DNA of 64,000 nt from Toxonevra muliebris (GCA_963691655.1 OY829326.1:82019235-82083234); one strand, 5' to 3'. Positions 18,901 through 29,315 are shown, numbered from the stretch's first letter. The notes: generated by a model from the sequence alone, not told the origin. Numbers and translations: made by a program.

Positions 18901-21900
18901 CGCGTATTGTGGATTGGGAGGAATTAAGTGGGGTTCCGTTCTTTATTGTTTATTGTTCGCCCGCGGTCCCTCATTGTTATGTCGAAAGTGGTTGACTGCA
19001 CGACGTGAAGACAATTCTGTGGCTTGGGGGGGGGGGGGGGGGGTTGGGGGTAGGAATGGTGGTGACTATTGTTCTATCGGCTTACCTTGATGGAAGTCGT
19101 ACGATACGAAGAATCATTCTGGAATTTCATTCTGACATCCCGACTTGAAATTCAAAATGGTGGTACCAGCCCGATTAGTAGGAGACAGGAGGTGATTGAT
19201 CTGACATTATCAAACAGTATAATTGCTGATCAAATTACCGGAGGGCGAGTTCTTAGAGATGACTGCCTTTCGAACCACAGTTACATTCGAGCTAGAATTG
19301 GTTAGTGAGGGTCGAAATCATCGAAAACCGGTTTAGACACGATTCGGTAATCTGGTCAAAGAATGAATTCTCGTCGTTTCTGAACTCCGGACAATAGAGT
19401 CAATCAAGAAAGCCTCTAATTTATTAAGGCGAGTCTTGGTTGAAGGCTATGAGATGGAGTGCCCGGAACGTAGAAGCAGATAGGGTAAGGCGGTTCCTTG
19501 ATGGAACACTGAGCTTTCGAAACTCAGAAAAAACTCCAAGAAGCTTCTGGATCGAGCTCTTAAATCTCGGTTGGAAGCCGACTGGACTGTCTACCGTCAG
19601 CTACAAATTCATTACATAATATGCAGTCAATAAAGCATTCATTGGCACAATGAACTTTAATATAGATTTCACATATGAAGTCAATGTAGAGAGTACATTA
19701 ATTACTTCATTGTACATTAAATTTAGTTTAACTTTAGTGAAAAAAAAAGTTGTTCGAAGTTATGTTCATAGAAAATTCATTATTACAATGAAAAAATACA
19801 TTCTCACAATGAACAAAAATCTATTTATGTACATTTTTTTGGGTCAGTGGTATTTTCAAAGAAATACTAAAGCAAATTAATTCAGATTCGGTACACTACT
19901 GTGAAACCCTCTTTAAAATAAATGTGATTAAAACTACTAATATGTATAGTAACCACGCCTACCTCCCATACAAGTGAACTGTTTAAAAATTGATATCTAA
20001 CGGAATGGTGTTACGAATACAACAGAATCGGGTATACTTACTTAGCTGGTACTACAACCGATAATTGGTCCTGAGCGCCTCAAGAAAGCTGCGGGAGTCG
20101 CCTCTGCTATGCGTTTACTCGAGTCATTTGGTAAGACCAAGATAAGTCAAGTCCCCTGTACCTGGTCCTTCCAACGGACATTAGGTCGTCCCCTTCTGGG
20201 CGTTACTTCCTAGCAGGAGCGGTTTCTTCCATACATCCAGTGAAGCCGTTGAGTTTTTATATGCTTGACTATGCGAGTGTCGGCATACAGCTGATGGGTT
20301 CATCTTCTTCGATCCACATATATTGGACCATAGATCTTAGAAAGTATCTTCCTCTCGAATGCTCCCAGCAGCCTCTCATCATTGGTTGTCATCATCCACG
20401 TCTCAGGCCATATATTAGGACGGGAAGGATGACGGACTTCTAGAGCATTATCTTAGTCCGTTGAGAGAGGGCTCTGCTCTTAATTGCCTAACGAACCCGT
20501 AGTAAAACCAGTTGTCAAGAATTTTTCTACGTTTGATCTCAAGGCTAAGGTTGTTGTTGTTGTTAATGATAGATCCCAGATGGCGACTTCCATTGTATAA
20601 TTGTCAACAGTAACATTTCAGCCAAGACGCCATGACTCTTTGTTGGTTGTCACAAGGTATTTCGTTTTATCCTCGTTCACTACTAAGCCCACTCGCACCA
20701 ACTTTGCAGCTCGAATTATTTTCATCAACAACAGATTGAAAGTGTAATGATAGGGAATCACATAATCTGAAACCTCGTTTAGTATTAAATGGCGAGAAGG
20801 GACCGGTTTTAGTTTTCACTGCGCTGGAGGTGCGGGTCAATGTCATTTTGGAAAGTTTAATGATCTTCGCAGAGATTACAAAACAAGACATTGCTGCGTA
20901 CACGTGATCCGTAATTATGCTGTCGAATGCGACTTTATATTGGACGAATAGACGGTCGGTTTATTTCTCTCGAGTCTTTTCTAGGATTTCGCGTAGATTG
21001 AATACCTGGTGTATGGTTGACTTACTGAGTCTGGACCACACTTAGATAATACACTCGATAGAACCTTATAAACCTTATATGCGATATTAAGAAAACTTAT
21101 TCCGCGATAGTTACTAACAATCTTAGGATCGCCTTTCTTGTAGATTGGGCAGAGGTCAATGTTGAATATTAGTCATCAGATTTACATCTTCGTCTTTGTA
21201 GAGGAAATTTGAAAAATTTTCGGACTTAATTCCTGTTACCAAACATCATCAATATCATCGTACACACCATGTTAGAAGTAAAACAAATGTTTCCCCAATT
21301 GTCAAAGTTCCTCTTACTTGTCAAAATGCATCTACCTTCTTAATTCTTCTGCCATGTTACACACATCTTTTCACATCTCTCTCTCTTCCGCCTCAAAAGA
21401 CGTTTCTCCCCCTTTCTCAACACTTTCTATCGCTCCTCAACAGCTCGCATTGCAGCTGACTGGAGGGTTCTAGCTCTGTATACTACGTATTTTGTTTCAA
21501 TAATCGATGTTTCATTGTCATTTTTTGTTTTAATATTTTGAAAAACTGAATTCTGCTTTTTCTTATATAGGAGCATATTTATCTGATCTACGGACTGTAA
21601 ACGAATTAAGTCTGGCTGGATGCAAAGGTGTAGGAGCGCCTAATTTCGTTGAAATTTTTGAGAATCTTTCGAACCTGAAAGCATTGAATGTAATGGATTG
21701 CGACCTACTGTCAAATCATGCACTTAATAATATGAACCAATACTGCGAAAATTTAGAAGATATCGTCGTAACATGGGATCCGGACAAAATAAACATAGCA
21801 TCTTTGCCTAAGCTTAAAAAACTGAAAGTTTACGTATACACTATTAACGCATTCACTAGTTTCATTCAAAGATTAATTAACACGAGAACTTTCGAATCCT

Positions 21901-22513
21901 TTGAAGTGAGGTTAAATTTTGAAGAGTATATTAACGCATTCACTAGTTTCATTCAAAGATTAATTAACACGAGAACTTTGGAATCCTTTGAAGTGAGGTT
22001 AAATTTTGAAGAGTTAGATTCCAAAAAGCAAAAAAGCTTAATTTTGAAAATAGCAAAACTAGCACAGTTAAAGCGTCTAATTTTTTTCGATCGTTCTACT
22101 AATCGAACATTATCTAGGAGTTTATTTAATGAATTTCATCAATTAACAAATTTGGAGTATATTGGTATCTGTGGAAAAATCTCGTCGATCGATGTATTGG
22201 TTTTATATCAAGGATGCTGTAAATTAAAGTGTTTAACCGTAAATAATCCTGACAAAAGTGTTAATACCTGGAGTATTTACAATATAATTGATTTATGGGA
22301 ACATTTGCTTCAGCGGGAAAATCCGATCGTATTCTCAGCCTACAACTCAGGCATTGATCCTTCAATTTTAGAGGTTGGATTTTTTATTTGATATTTTTTC
22401 ACTTAACTGGAATATGTAAATCACCTATATGAATTTTATTTCAGAAAAATCAGGACAGATCGTCTCTACTAACGTTTGTTGACTATATTTTGAATGTTAT
22501 TGTTTTCCCGTAA
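12716..22513 (+). CDS. Gene 2: RRM-F-box-LRR protein (EEED8.10-like), 5' end not found
   Basis: Five coding exons match gene 1 one for one: 12716-12768, 12857-12987, 17741-18237, 21571-22373 and 22445-22513 (TAA). They give about 517 residues in a single open frame. The extra length comes mainly from an 87-nt in-frame duplication in the LRR exon. Introns 2 and 3 are enlarged by transposons (4.75 and 3.3 kb). A 524-bp MITE starts within the stop codon, so the mRNA's 3' end probably lies in the MITE, which offers AATAAA at about 22938. No start codon is in frame upstream of exon 1 before a stop, so either an upstream exon is spliced in or the 5' end has been lost. Confidence 0.76.
13148..13499. 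mobile_element. 350-bp MITE, copy 1 (TA target, GCGTTTTCTTTTC termini)
   Basis: Termini GCGTTTTCTTTTCTCGATAA and its inverse are flanked by TA at 13146-13147 and 13500-13501. The interior repeats GTTCTTTTCT and CAACATTTT in both directions. It is one of three copies in the window (others 35609-35957 and 48665-49009). Open frames inside it are shared by the copies and are not evidence of a gene. It lies in gene 2 intron 2. Confidence 0.85.
13500..14214. other. Gene 2 intron 2 sequence, nothing recognised
   Basis: No family could be assigned. T-rich, with no long conserved frame. Confidence 0.3.
14215..15749 (+). mobile_element. Decayed Tc1-like element
   Basis: The left end CACTGGCGGTCACAAAAAC follows TA, and the right end is the inverse of GTTTTTGTGACCGCCAA. 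The interior on the + strand shows Tc1 transposase traces: a block reading RKNRKFGLYGRRSDKKALLT and, near 15290, LSPIEHLWHIMERK with the catalytic Glu. Many stops and frameshifts make it inactive. It lies in gene 2 intron 2. Confidence 0.75.
15750..17740. other. Rest of gene 2 intron 2, unassigned
   Basis: No family named. A perfect 15-bp palindrome (TACGTGATTCACGTA) is at about 16125, in a segment with repeated TATCGTC phrases. The intron ends with the CCAATAG acceptor. Confidence 0.3.
17741..18237 (+). CDS. Gene 2 exon 3: end of RRM, F-box, first LRR
   Basis: 497 nt between CCAATAG and a GTAGGT donor, one codon shorter than gene 1's at the RRM end. The F-box is identical in sequence to gene 1's (DDDILGKIFKKLLPYDMKNF, then CKRFNRVY). 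Differences from gene 1 over the rest are mostly charged or polar swaps (Thr/Pro, Glu/Lys, Lys/Glu, Gly/Arg, His-Lys/Tyr-Gln). The exon ends in phase 1. The near-identity stops about 50 bases into the exon on the 5' side. Confidence 0.85.
18375..18716. mobile_element. 342-bp hAT-type MITE with 8-bp target duplication
   Basis: Termini CAGTGATGTTAACT and AGTTAACATCACTG are perfect inverted repeats. The flanks CTTGGAAG (18367-18374) and CTTAGAAG (18717-18724) are an 8-bp target duplication with one mismatch. The interior is built of TACAGTAATTT repeats. Gene 1's intron has the empty site at about 2760-2775, so insertion followed the unit duplication. Confidence 0.88.
18830..19610 (+). mobile_element. 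Jockey-type LINE endonuclease fragment
   Basis: Traces of the endonuclease start are seen at 18860 (VILIQEPWVFKQT), then VIDLTLSNSIIADQITG, NHSYIRARIG and the linker WNAELSKLRKNSKKLLDRA in broken frames. An 18-base G run (19026-19043) interrupts it. It matches 9618-10218 in gene 1's intron, including the downstream junction. Confidence 0.7.
19611..19888. other. Gene 2-specific insertion of ~280 bp
   Basis: Gene 1 reads straight from GTCAGCTACA to CACTACGGTG, whereas here about 280 bases intervene, with TACA repeated on both sides as a possible target duplication. It contains several inverted ATTCATT / AATGAA phrases. The family is unknown. Confidence 0.5.
20045..21185 (-). mobile_element. 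RTE-like LINE fragment, decayed
   Basis: The minus strand shows the RT start at about 21130 (IYKKGDPKIVSNYRGI), then, after loss of the middle, the C-terminal region matching 54040-54980. The 3' end runs into AAGTAAG, the short tail also seen in the 54-kb copy. It is full of stops and is specific to gene 2's intron. Confidence 0.7.
21186..21570. other. End of gene 2 intron 3, nothing recognised
   Basis: T- and C-rich stretch (CTCTCTCTCTTCC at about 21380) ending in the TTATATAG acceptor. Confidence 0.3.
21571..22513 (+). CDS. Gene 2 exons 4-5: leucine-rich repeats with a 29-residue duplication
   Basis: Exon 4 (21571-22373) encodes irregular cysteine-type LRRs (VNELSLAGCKGV, LKALNVMDCDLL, LEYIGICGKI) and ends IVFSAYNSGIDPSILE at a GTTGGA donor. 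An 87-nt segment starting at 21842 is repeated immediately at 21929. The two copies differ at one base (Phe/Leu), so residues from INAFTSFIQRLINTRT to the next LNFEE occur twice. Gene 1 has one copy. Exon 5 (22445-22513) adds 22 residues and stops at TAA. Confidence 0.82.
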
Positions 22514-23036
22514 GGGGTATCACCACTGTAGAGTTTTATAAAAATAGATTTTTTTAATTGACTTAAAAGATGACTTAAACTGTGTTTATATGGACTGTAA
22601 ATGTAGGGGGATTTTGATTTAATTTTTAATTGTTAAAGTTAATGTAATTTTTGCTACACGTTTCCTCTCGAACCGGATTTTTTCACGTAGCGCACAATTG
22701 GATAGATCACTTTGAACTGTTTTGCCAATGTTCGAGTATTTCCAACGTAAAACTCAAACCGATTGCCGTAAAGACAGTTTTAGCGATTCAACTCAAGGGC
22801 GAAAGGTTAGGAAAGGATTGGCAAAAGAGCGGGAGATAAATTGGTAAATTGGTATACAACAAACCTGACCCCTCTCTGGACACACCCTATGGAGGTAACC
22901 ACATTCCTCGGACTAGAACTGAGCGACAATACCAACGAATAAACAGTGTACTCGAAATAAAGATGGCATAAGTTGAAGTTGCTACAACAACAAAGACAGC
23001 AGCTTGATTTTAGCCCTTTACAGTGGTGATACCCCT
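22513..23036. mobile_element. 524-bp MITE inserted in the gene 2 stop codon
   Basis: Termini AGGGGTATCACCACTGTA and TACAGTGGTGATACCCCT are inverted repeats flanked by TA (22511-22512 and 23037-23038). The right flank reads TTAA and the left GTAA, so a mutated TTAA target is also possible. The TAA stop is formed by the flank TA plus the first base of the element. A related, more decayed copy of the interior is at 34715-35055. Confidence 0.82.
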
Positions 23037-23107
23037 TAATTCAAGGGAAATATCTTTTGAAACTATTAATTCTTTCAACTTAACTTTCTTATACAGTGTT
23101 ATTTTAG

Positions 23108-23605
23108 ATGAAAAAGAGACGTCTACTGAACTTGTTGTCCATAAAAGTATGGTTGAAGTTGATCACTTCACCGTTGAAGTTCCAATATTAAAACTAAATA
23201 ACGATTGCATAGAGCATATTCTATCAAAACTTGCAAGAAGAGATCAAATACAATTTGGCATAGCTTGTAAACGCTTTTATAATATTTATATGGATAATTT
23301 GCATTTGCGTTTAAATGAAATTGTTTTAAATAAACGTACATGGATTGAAAAAAACCATACTCGAGTAAAATCGTTAGATTGTGGCAGTCGTGTGGACTTT
23401 CCGAATATATCCCAGTTCCCATTAGTAAATGATATTAAAATTTTAAGCAACACACAATTGGTTTTAAATTTATGCGTGAATAATATGCCAAATTTAAAAA
23501 AATTGTATCTGGATAGGTGTGAACTCGAAAACGAACACGTCTTGCAAATTGTGAAATTGACAGCGTTAGAAACTCTCATTCTCTTCCGGATTAACAATAT
23601 TACAG
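23108..23605 (+). CDS. Gene 3 exon 1: F-box
   Basis: 498 nt from the TGTTATTTTAG acceptor to a GTATGT donor. The order is DEKETSTELVV, then the F-box (about residues 28-70), then LRR strands (NLKKLYLDRCELENEHVL, LETLILFRIN). Phase 1 at both ends makes it a symmetrical module. A decayed sister copy follows gene 1 at 11466. Confidence 0.8.
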
Positions 23606-26600
23606 GTATGTATGAGCAAAGAGTATGACTACAAAGAGGTCGCAATTCGCTCTTAGGCTTTTTGGAACGTAAAAAGCTAGAAATCATTTATCAATATTAA
23701 ATTAATATTGATAAATGAAATAAAAAAATATAATATAAAATTCTACACCTCATATTATGAGGTGCATGCATTTATTGTATTGGATATTGATAAATGAAAT
23801 AAAAATATAGAATATGAAAATCTACATTTCATATGAGGTACAATGTTAATTTTTTCACAAAATATTTGTGTGAAAGCAAAAAATATTGATCTTCTCATAA
23901 TAAACAGCTTTGTCTCAGACATCAATGACGGAGAACTTCAAATTAATAAACTTACCCACTAAAATCCCATCGCAACACACACAAAACGATATTTACATTT
24001 TTCATTTTTATTCAAATTTCAGCATTTGAATTTGTATTTTAACGCGGTGTTGCCGATTTTCTCTGCTGCTGCTGCTGCTGCAAAAAAACAAAATTGAATT
24101 TGGTTTGAATTGAATATTTTTCATTTTGCCAGGTAAAATTATGTTCATTGTTTATGTTTGTGTTGGTGGTAATCGATGGGTGGTTTATTAGTTTGTCATC
24201 TTACATCATTGATGTCTGAGACAAAGTGGTTTATTATGAAAAGATAAATATTGTTTGCTTTTACACCAATCCTCCACCGTCTCGGCGTACCGCTATTTTG
24301 GGAGATTTTTGGAGTATATGTCTCCAAAACCAATTTTGGTGTTCAGACGCCCGCTTTACTTTTTTATTAGGAATATTTTTGTCGAAGGAAGTATGTTAGT
24401 ATTGCAAGCCGTTCAGCCTGTATGAACAATTTTAAATAAATTTTTGCCAAAAATCGTCTAAAACAGAGGTACAGAGAGCAGGTGGAGGGTTGGTGTGTAG
24501 AGAAAAAATGTTTATCTTTTTGTAATACACAACTTTTCCTCAAATGCCAAAGTTGTAGGATCTTAAAATAATATACTTATCTACCAATATCAATTATAAT
24601 TGCTATGATTTTTGCAAAAGAAATAAAATAAGAAAGTAAAGCAAAAATATATTCCGTCGCATGTGCAAATGTATCGTCGCCAGAGAATTGATTTGGCGTA
24701 TGTTTGTAGAATTTATATGTATATATGTAAAATAAATACAAAAATGGTTTGTTTACATGTTATTGTATCAGCGATATATGAAATTTAACTTGTACAAAAG
24801 AATTAACATAGCACCTCATGTTAAAATCAGATTGTAACAGAAAACCGAAGCAAAGAATAAGAAGAAGAATCGTGTGGTTTTGTTGTTTTTGCGACAATTG
24901 ACGAAGATAAGCCATTACAGCAATTTCAAAATAAACATTTTGTGAAAAAAAATTAACATTGCGCCTCATATGAAATGTAGATTTTCATATTATATATTTT
25001 TATTTCATTTATCAATATACAATATAAATAAATACATGCTCCTCATAATTAGCATTTTGAGAAAATTTAACATGCACCTCATATGAGTTGCTTGTTAAAA
25101 GCGTATGGCCACGGCAGAGACGTCGATAGATTTAACAGTGATAAGAAAAATTAGCATTTTGATAAGAATAAATCATGTTAAAAATATGAGATGCAATGGG
25201 AAATCGTATGGGCCAAAGCATTTAACATTTTTTTTTCATGTTAAAAATATGAGATGTAATGTAAGAAACTACATGAGTGTAGTTATTTTATATTTGAAAA
25301 ATAATGTAAACAAAGAAATTGCAATTGTAAACAAAGAAAGCAAAATTAAAAAAAGTATGAAATTTAAAATTTTCAAACAAAAAATTTTAAATTAAAATCT
25401 ATGCGCGTTTTTGGATTGCCTATTTTTCTCTCTCTAATGTAATAATACGCAAAGATAATAATAATTTTTTGTAAGTTTTCACTTATGAATTTATTGAATT
25501 TCATAAAATCAAAGCAGAAAAGTATATTCAAAAGTATCTAGTACATGCATGTGCATAACAAAAAAGAAATCAATCAAAATACATAAAATCAAACCAACAC
25601 GTTTACATATTTGTATATAAAGAATATAGAAAATACTGCAAATGTTAAATGTTAATTGCCAAAAGAAATGTAAACTATTTGTTCTATCAAACACCGCCAA
25701 CCCATCCATTCATACCTTTTTGTCCGATGGACCGGTTGCCAGCCGTTGCGTTCGCTTCATCGGTATGGCACCTCATAAATGGTTTCTAGCTTTTTACGTT
25801 CCAAAAACCTTAAGAGCGAATTGCGAACTCTTTGTAGTCTATACTCTTTGGTTAAAGTGAAAGTTGGTTAAAAAAATCTCTTTTATCACTGCGCGCACAA
25901 AAACAGAAAAGGAACGATATTTTTCAGAGCGCATTGCGAGAAAACGGTGCATTTTTTTGCAAATATTTTTTTACAGAGTGATGCAGAATTTTTCACCTGG
26001 TACTAAAAACTTGTATGTATTTTAAAATTTATTTTTTGGATTAATCTCCAAAAATGATCTATTTTACGCCAGTGTACGGCCCCATAGAAACAGAAAGAGT
26101 AGAATTTTTAAACAACATTGAAGCTTGAAGTATTATCTTTCCCTTGTCATACAAAATTTTTTCAATTCGTTAGTCTGTTTTATTAAATCGTTTGATATGC
26201 AATTATAAAAACAGTAATACGGAAAATTTTCCAGTTAATAGGTCGAAATTGACTCTCAAAAAGTATGGCATTCAAATTAATTATAAAATAAAATATTATT
26301 GTCAACTCCAACAAATCTATATTTATGTTTTGTTAGCATAAAACAGTTTTGGTAGAATTTTGGTAAAATTTTTAAGTTAGTTTGGTAGAAAATATTTTCA
26401 GGTCGTGGCAGCACTTTTAAGGATAGAAGACTGATATCTTAAAACATTTCAAGATAGTGACACCGCAAAGTTCTTTTCTACTTTTCCATTAAAAGTTCTA
26501 CAAAACCTAATTGTAAAATATTTGTTGCATGAACATTAAGTTTACTTTTTTTTCTCATATTTATAGGAGAACATATGTGTGACTTAAAAAATTTAAAAGA

Positions 26601-27437
26601 ACTTGAACTACGCGATTGTCGTGGTATTGAGTCTGAACATTTCGTTAATATTTACAAAAATCTCAAAGAGCTTAAGTCATTGAGCATAATTGATTGCCCT
26701 CAGCTTAAATATGATGAGTTCCAAAAAGCCGATAACTGCTTCCTGAAATTGGTACATCTAACTCTGACACTCACCAAAGATGTTGATTATTCATGGGTAA
26801 CATGGCTACCTAAACTGAGAACTCTTACGATTACCGGTTCCGATAGTAGTAGTAACCAGCTGGAACACATTCTAAACGAACTACCTAAGACTTTGCAGTT
26901 AGAGGGTTTAAATGTAAAATTTATGCAACTACCAGAAAGCTTTGCCAATAAAATAGAGGAACGAAAACATTTGAAGAGCTGTGTGTTGGGTTGGATCGAG
27001 AACAATTACAGTAATTGGATCAAAGCATTGAGAACACTGGAGCACTTAGAAGAAATTGACTTGGGTCGCATGCGTGATGTTTCGGAAATTGAATTGCTGA
27101 ATTTGCTGCGAGACTGCAAAAAATTGAAACGTATCTACTTAGGGCTTTGGACTCTAAAACAAACATTTTTCTTCAACGCAATCGCTATAATAATGGAACG
27201 GAACCAGAAGTTACTAATGGAACGGAACCAGATATGGGCTGAACCTCTGCTCATAAAGGTTCCTAAAGAACGCATCTCCGAAGAGATTTTAATAGTTGAG
27301 TTTTTACTGCTAAATTTTCCTTCAATGCCTACAAATATTTACACATATATACTTAAATGTTATTATTTTTTTAGGAACCAAAAATAATAGAAGCTGAACG
27401 CAATCACCTTATTATATTATCAGAGTGGCAGGATTGA
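23108..27437 (+). CDS. Gene 3: F-box-LRR protein lacking the RRM
   Basis: Three coding exons: 23108-23605, 26567-27294 and 27375-27437 (TGA), about 429 residues. The first exon begins in phase 1 with Asp-Glu-Lys-Glu, aligning with exon 1 of genes 1 and 2, but runs straight into the F-box without an RRM. The F-box reads LKLNNDCIEHILSKLARRDQ then ACKRFYNIYMDN. The LRR exon follows the same intron phases as the other two genes. If there is no upstream exon, the first usable ATG is at 23149, just before the F-box. AATAAA lies 73 bases after the stop (27510-27515). It is clearly an older paralogue than the gene 1/gene 2 split. Confidence 0.76.
23617..25850. mobile_element. 2.2-kb foldback-type element with nested inverted repeats
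   Basis: The outer arms, 23617-23690 and about 25770-25850, are inverse copies (CAAAGAGTATGACTAC at the left, the inverse of GTAGTCTATACTCTTTG at the right, both continuing through AACGTAAAAAGCTAGAAA). Inside, 23868-23930 pairs with 24193-24270 (AGCTTTGTCTCAGACATCAA), and the phrase CACCTCATATGA or its inverse recurs at least six times. A (GCT)n run is at 24062. No transposase is seen. It fills most of gene 3's intron, starting 12 bases after exon 1. Confidence 0.75.
25851..26566. other. End of gene 3 intron 1, nothing recognised
   Basis: AT-rich with no named family. It ends at the CATATTTATAG acceptor. Confidence 0.35.
26567..27437 (+). CDS. Gene 3 exons 2-3: leucine-rich repeats
   Basis: Exon 2 (26567-27294) encodes cysteine-type LRRs (LKELELRDCRGIESEHF, LKSLSIIDCPQL, LRTLTITGSDS, LEEIDLGRMRDVSEIE, LKRIYLGLW). 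A 24-nt in-frame tandem duplication (ATGGAACGGAACCAG at 27193 and 27217) repeats MERNQ. The donor is GTTGAG. Exon 3 (27375-27437) adds EPKIIEAERNHLIILSEWQD and stops at TGA. Confidence 0.78.
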
Positions 27438-28085
27438 ACTTAGACCCTTTTTTAATTCTGAGGGGAGCCTGTATGCAGCAGAAACGATTGATGCAAATTT
27501 ATTATTTCCAATAAATTAAGTACTACAATGAAACTAAGTGAATCATGCTTTGTAGAACCTAAAGCTAGAAAGATTACTGTTTTTATTAAACACAAAACAA
27601 AGAGGGCTTGCCTATTTTAACAAGATTGAACTTCACACAGTAATATTTACCGTTCATTCTTCAAAAGCTATCACAGATAAAATTTTTTTCGATCGGACGT
27701 TCTTTTTATTATTATGCATATTAGTTAAAATAGATATATGTATGCACTAGCGGATCCAAAGATTCCCTACGGGGGCTTAAATTTTCTTCCCTCTAAATTT
27801 TTTTTTTGGATTCATTACCAACTATCAAAAAGTATGAGAGTTTCAAATCACATGCTGCTTGCAGACGCCGATTATAAGGCCATAGCCAGAATTTTTTCGA
27901 GGGAGACTTACCATGGGGATTTATTTTTATAAAACTGTTGCCGATATTTAATTTTTCAAGTATTTTCACTGAACAGAAATGATGAATGAAACAATCACAA
28001 CTGTTCTTTGTACTTATTTTTGTTGAAATTCTCATTGAAACTAAAAAGTGCACACGAAAAATTGCAACATAGTTTTTTACTTCCT
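27438..28085. other. 3' flank of gene 3
   Basis: Holds the likely polyadenylation signal at 27510. CACTAGCGGATCC at 27746 resembles a hAT-type terminus but no partner end was found. Confidence 0.35.
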
Positions 28086-28800
28086 ACTTTTTTTTAGAAG
28101 TGTCCGATAAAAAAAACAATCTTTGGTTTTAATGGCAGATGAAGCCAAAATAAATTATTTTCATTTCCACAAAACTGTTTGCTAAAAATGGATACTCAAG
28201 CTGAAATTCGAAAAATCATTATGAAAGTTTTTCAACAAAATCCGAAATGGATTAAAATGAATTAATTGTTAAAACTGTTAAAATGTCCTGTCAAACTGTT
28301 AGCCGGGTTTTGAAGAACTTTAATGACAATCTAAACATTGAACGAAAGGTGGGATCTGCCAAAAAAAAAAAAGGTGGATCGGGAGACCTACATAGAGCTA
28401 AGTGTGTCAAAGACATTCTTCATAAAAAATCCAAATGCTTCAGGAAGAAAAGTAGCTCAAAAATGCAGTTGCTCTGAATCATTTGTCCATAAAATGAAAC
28501 GGAAAGCTTTTTTCGTACAAAGTTCAGAAATTCCCAAATGGGAGTGCTACGAAAAACATTGACGTAAGAAATAAAACAAAAAAATTCCAGGCAAACTTTG
28601 TAACAAAATTTCAGTGTTGCATCATGTATGGCGGAGTTTTCGCAGATTCCACGCAACGACTTTTACGTAACGGATAAGCGGGGAAATGTGCCCGAAATGT
28701 GCAGAACCCAAAAAAATCCAAAAAATGCAGCTACAGTAAAAGATGAAAACCACCCTCTAGGACCAGATTGTGTTTTCTCGGTTTTTTTGGGGGGATGACA
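28086..28800 (+). pseudogene. Tc1-like transposase relic
   Basis: Translation in shifting frames gives MDTQAEIRKIIMKVFQQ, then CQTVSRVLKNFNDN, a GRKVAQKCSCSESFVHKM helix-turn-helix stretch, CCIMYGGVF, and ADSTQRLLR-like text at the first catalytic region. The order and motifs are those of a Tc1-group transposase. Frameshifts and an A run (28361-28372) inactivate it. The same family gives the relic at 935-1390. Confidence 0.6.
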
Positions 28801-29315
28801 GTAATGAATTGTATACCAATCGATTCGTTGTGACGTAAATATGTCAACTAGATATGATAGAGGTAAAACTTTCCACGCCGCACCGGAATTTCCCAAGAAA
28901 ACTCATTTATGTAAAATTTTGAATTTTTTTTTGATTTTCGTAAATATAAAACTTATGAGTTTTAAGCTATGATGCTATGATGCTATGATAATTGCCATTT
29001 GATGCTCTAAAACTACATAAAAAATAATCAAACGCCAAAAAGGATATTTTTTGAAAACTGGATTTTTTGAGTTTTTTAAACTTTGTGGTCGTTTGGGATC
29101 ATATAATCGCTAATAAAAAATTCAAAAACCCGCCAACTTAATTTACGTTAAATTTCCTATCTATAATATGATTTCAAATTTTATTTTTAACTGATTTTTA
29201 ATTTTATATTCACAAAAAACGAAAAAAATACTTTAATTGCACTCTGGAATCATTTTGTTATTTTTTATGTATTCTTGAAATCCAAGAGTTCCAATATGTA
29301 CGTCCAGGCGCGGAT
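28801..29315. other. Intergenic, nothing recognised
   Basis: 28800-28860 has a short inverse match at 30745-30800 (CAACGAATCGAT ... AATTCATTAC), probably another scrap of the same Tc1 family. Confidence 0.3.

Noticed and set aside
23023..23628. Open frame extending gene 3 exon 1 upstream to 23023
   Set aside because: It starts at GTG inside the MITE's inverted end, and the stretch before 23108 is an intron-like pyrimidine tract plus acceptor shared with genes 1 and 2.
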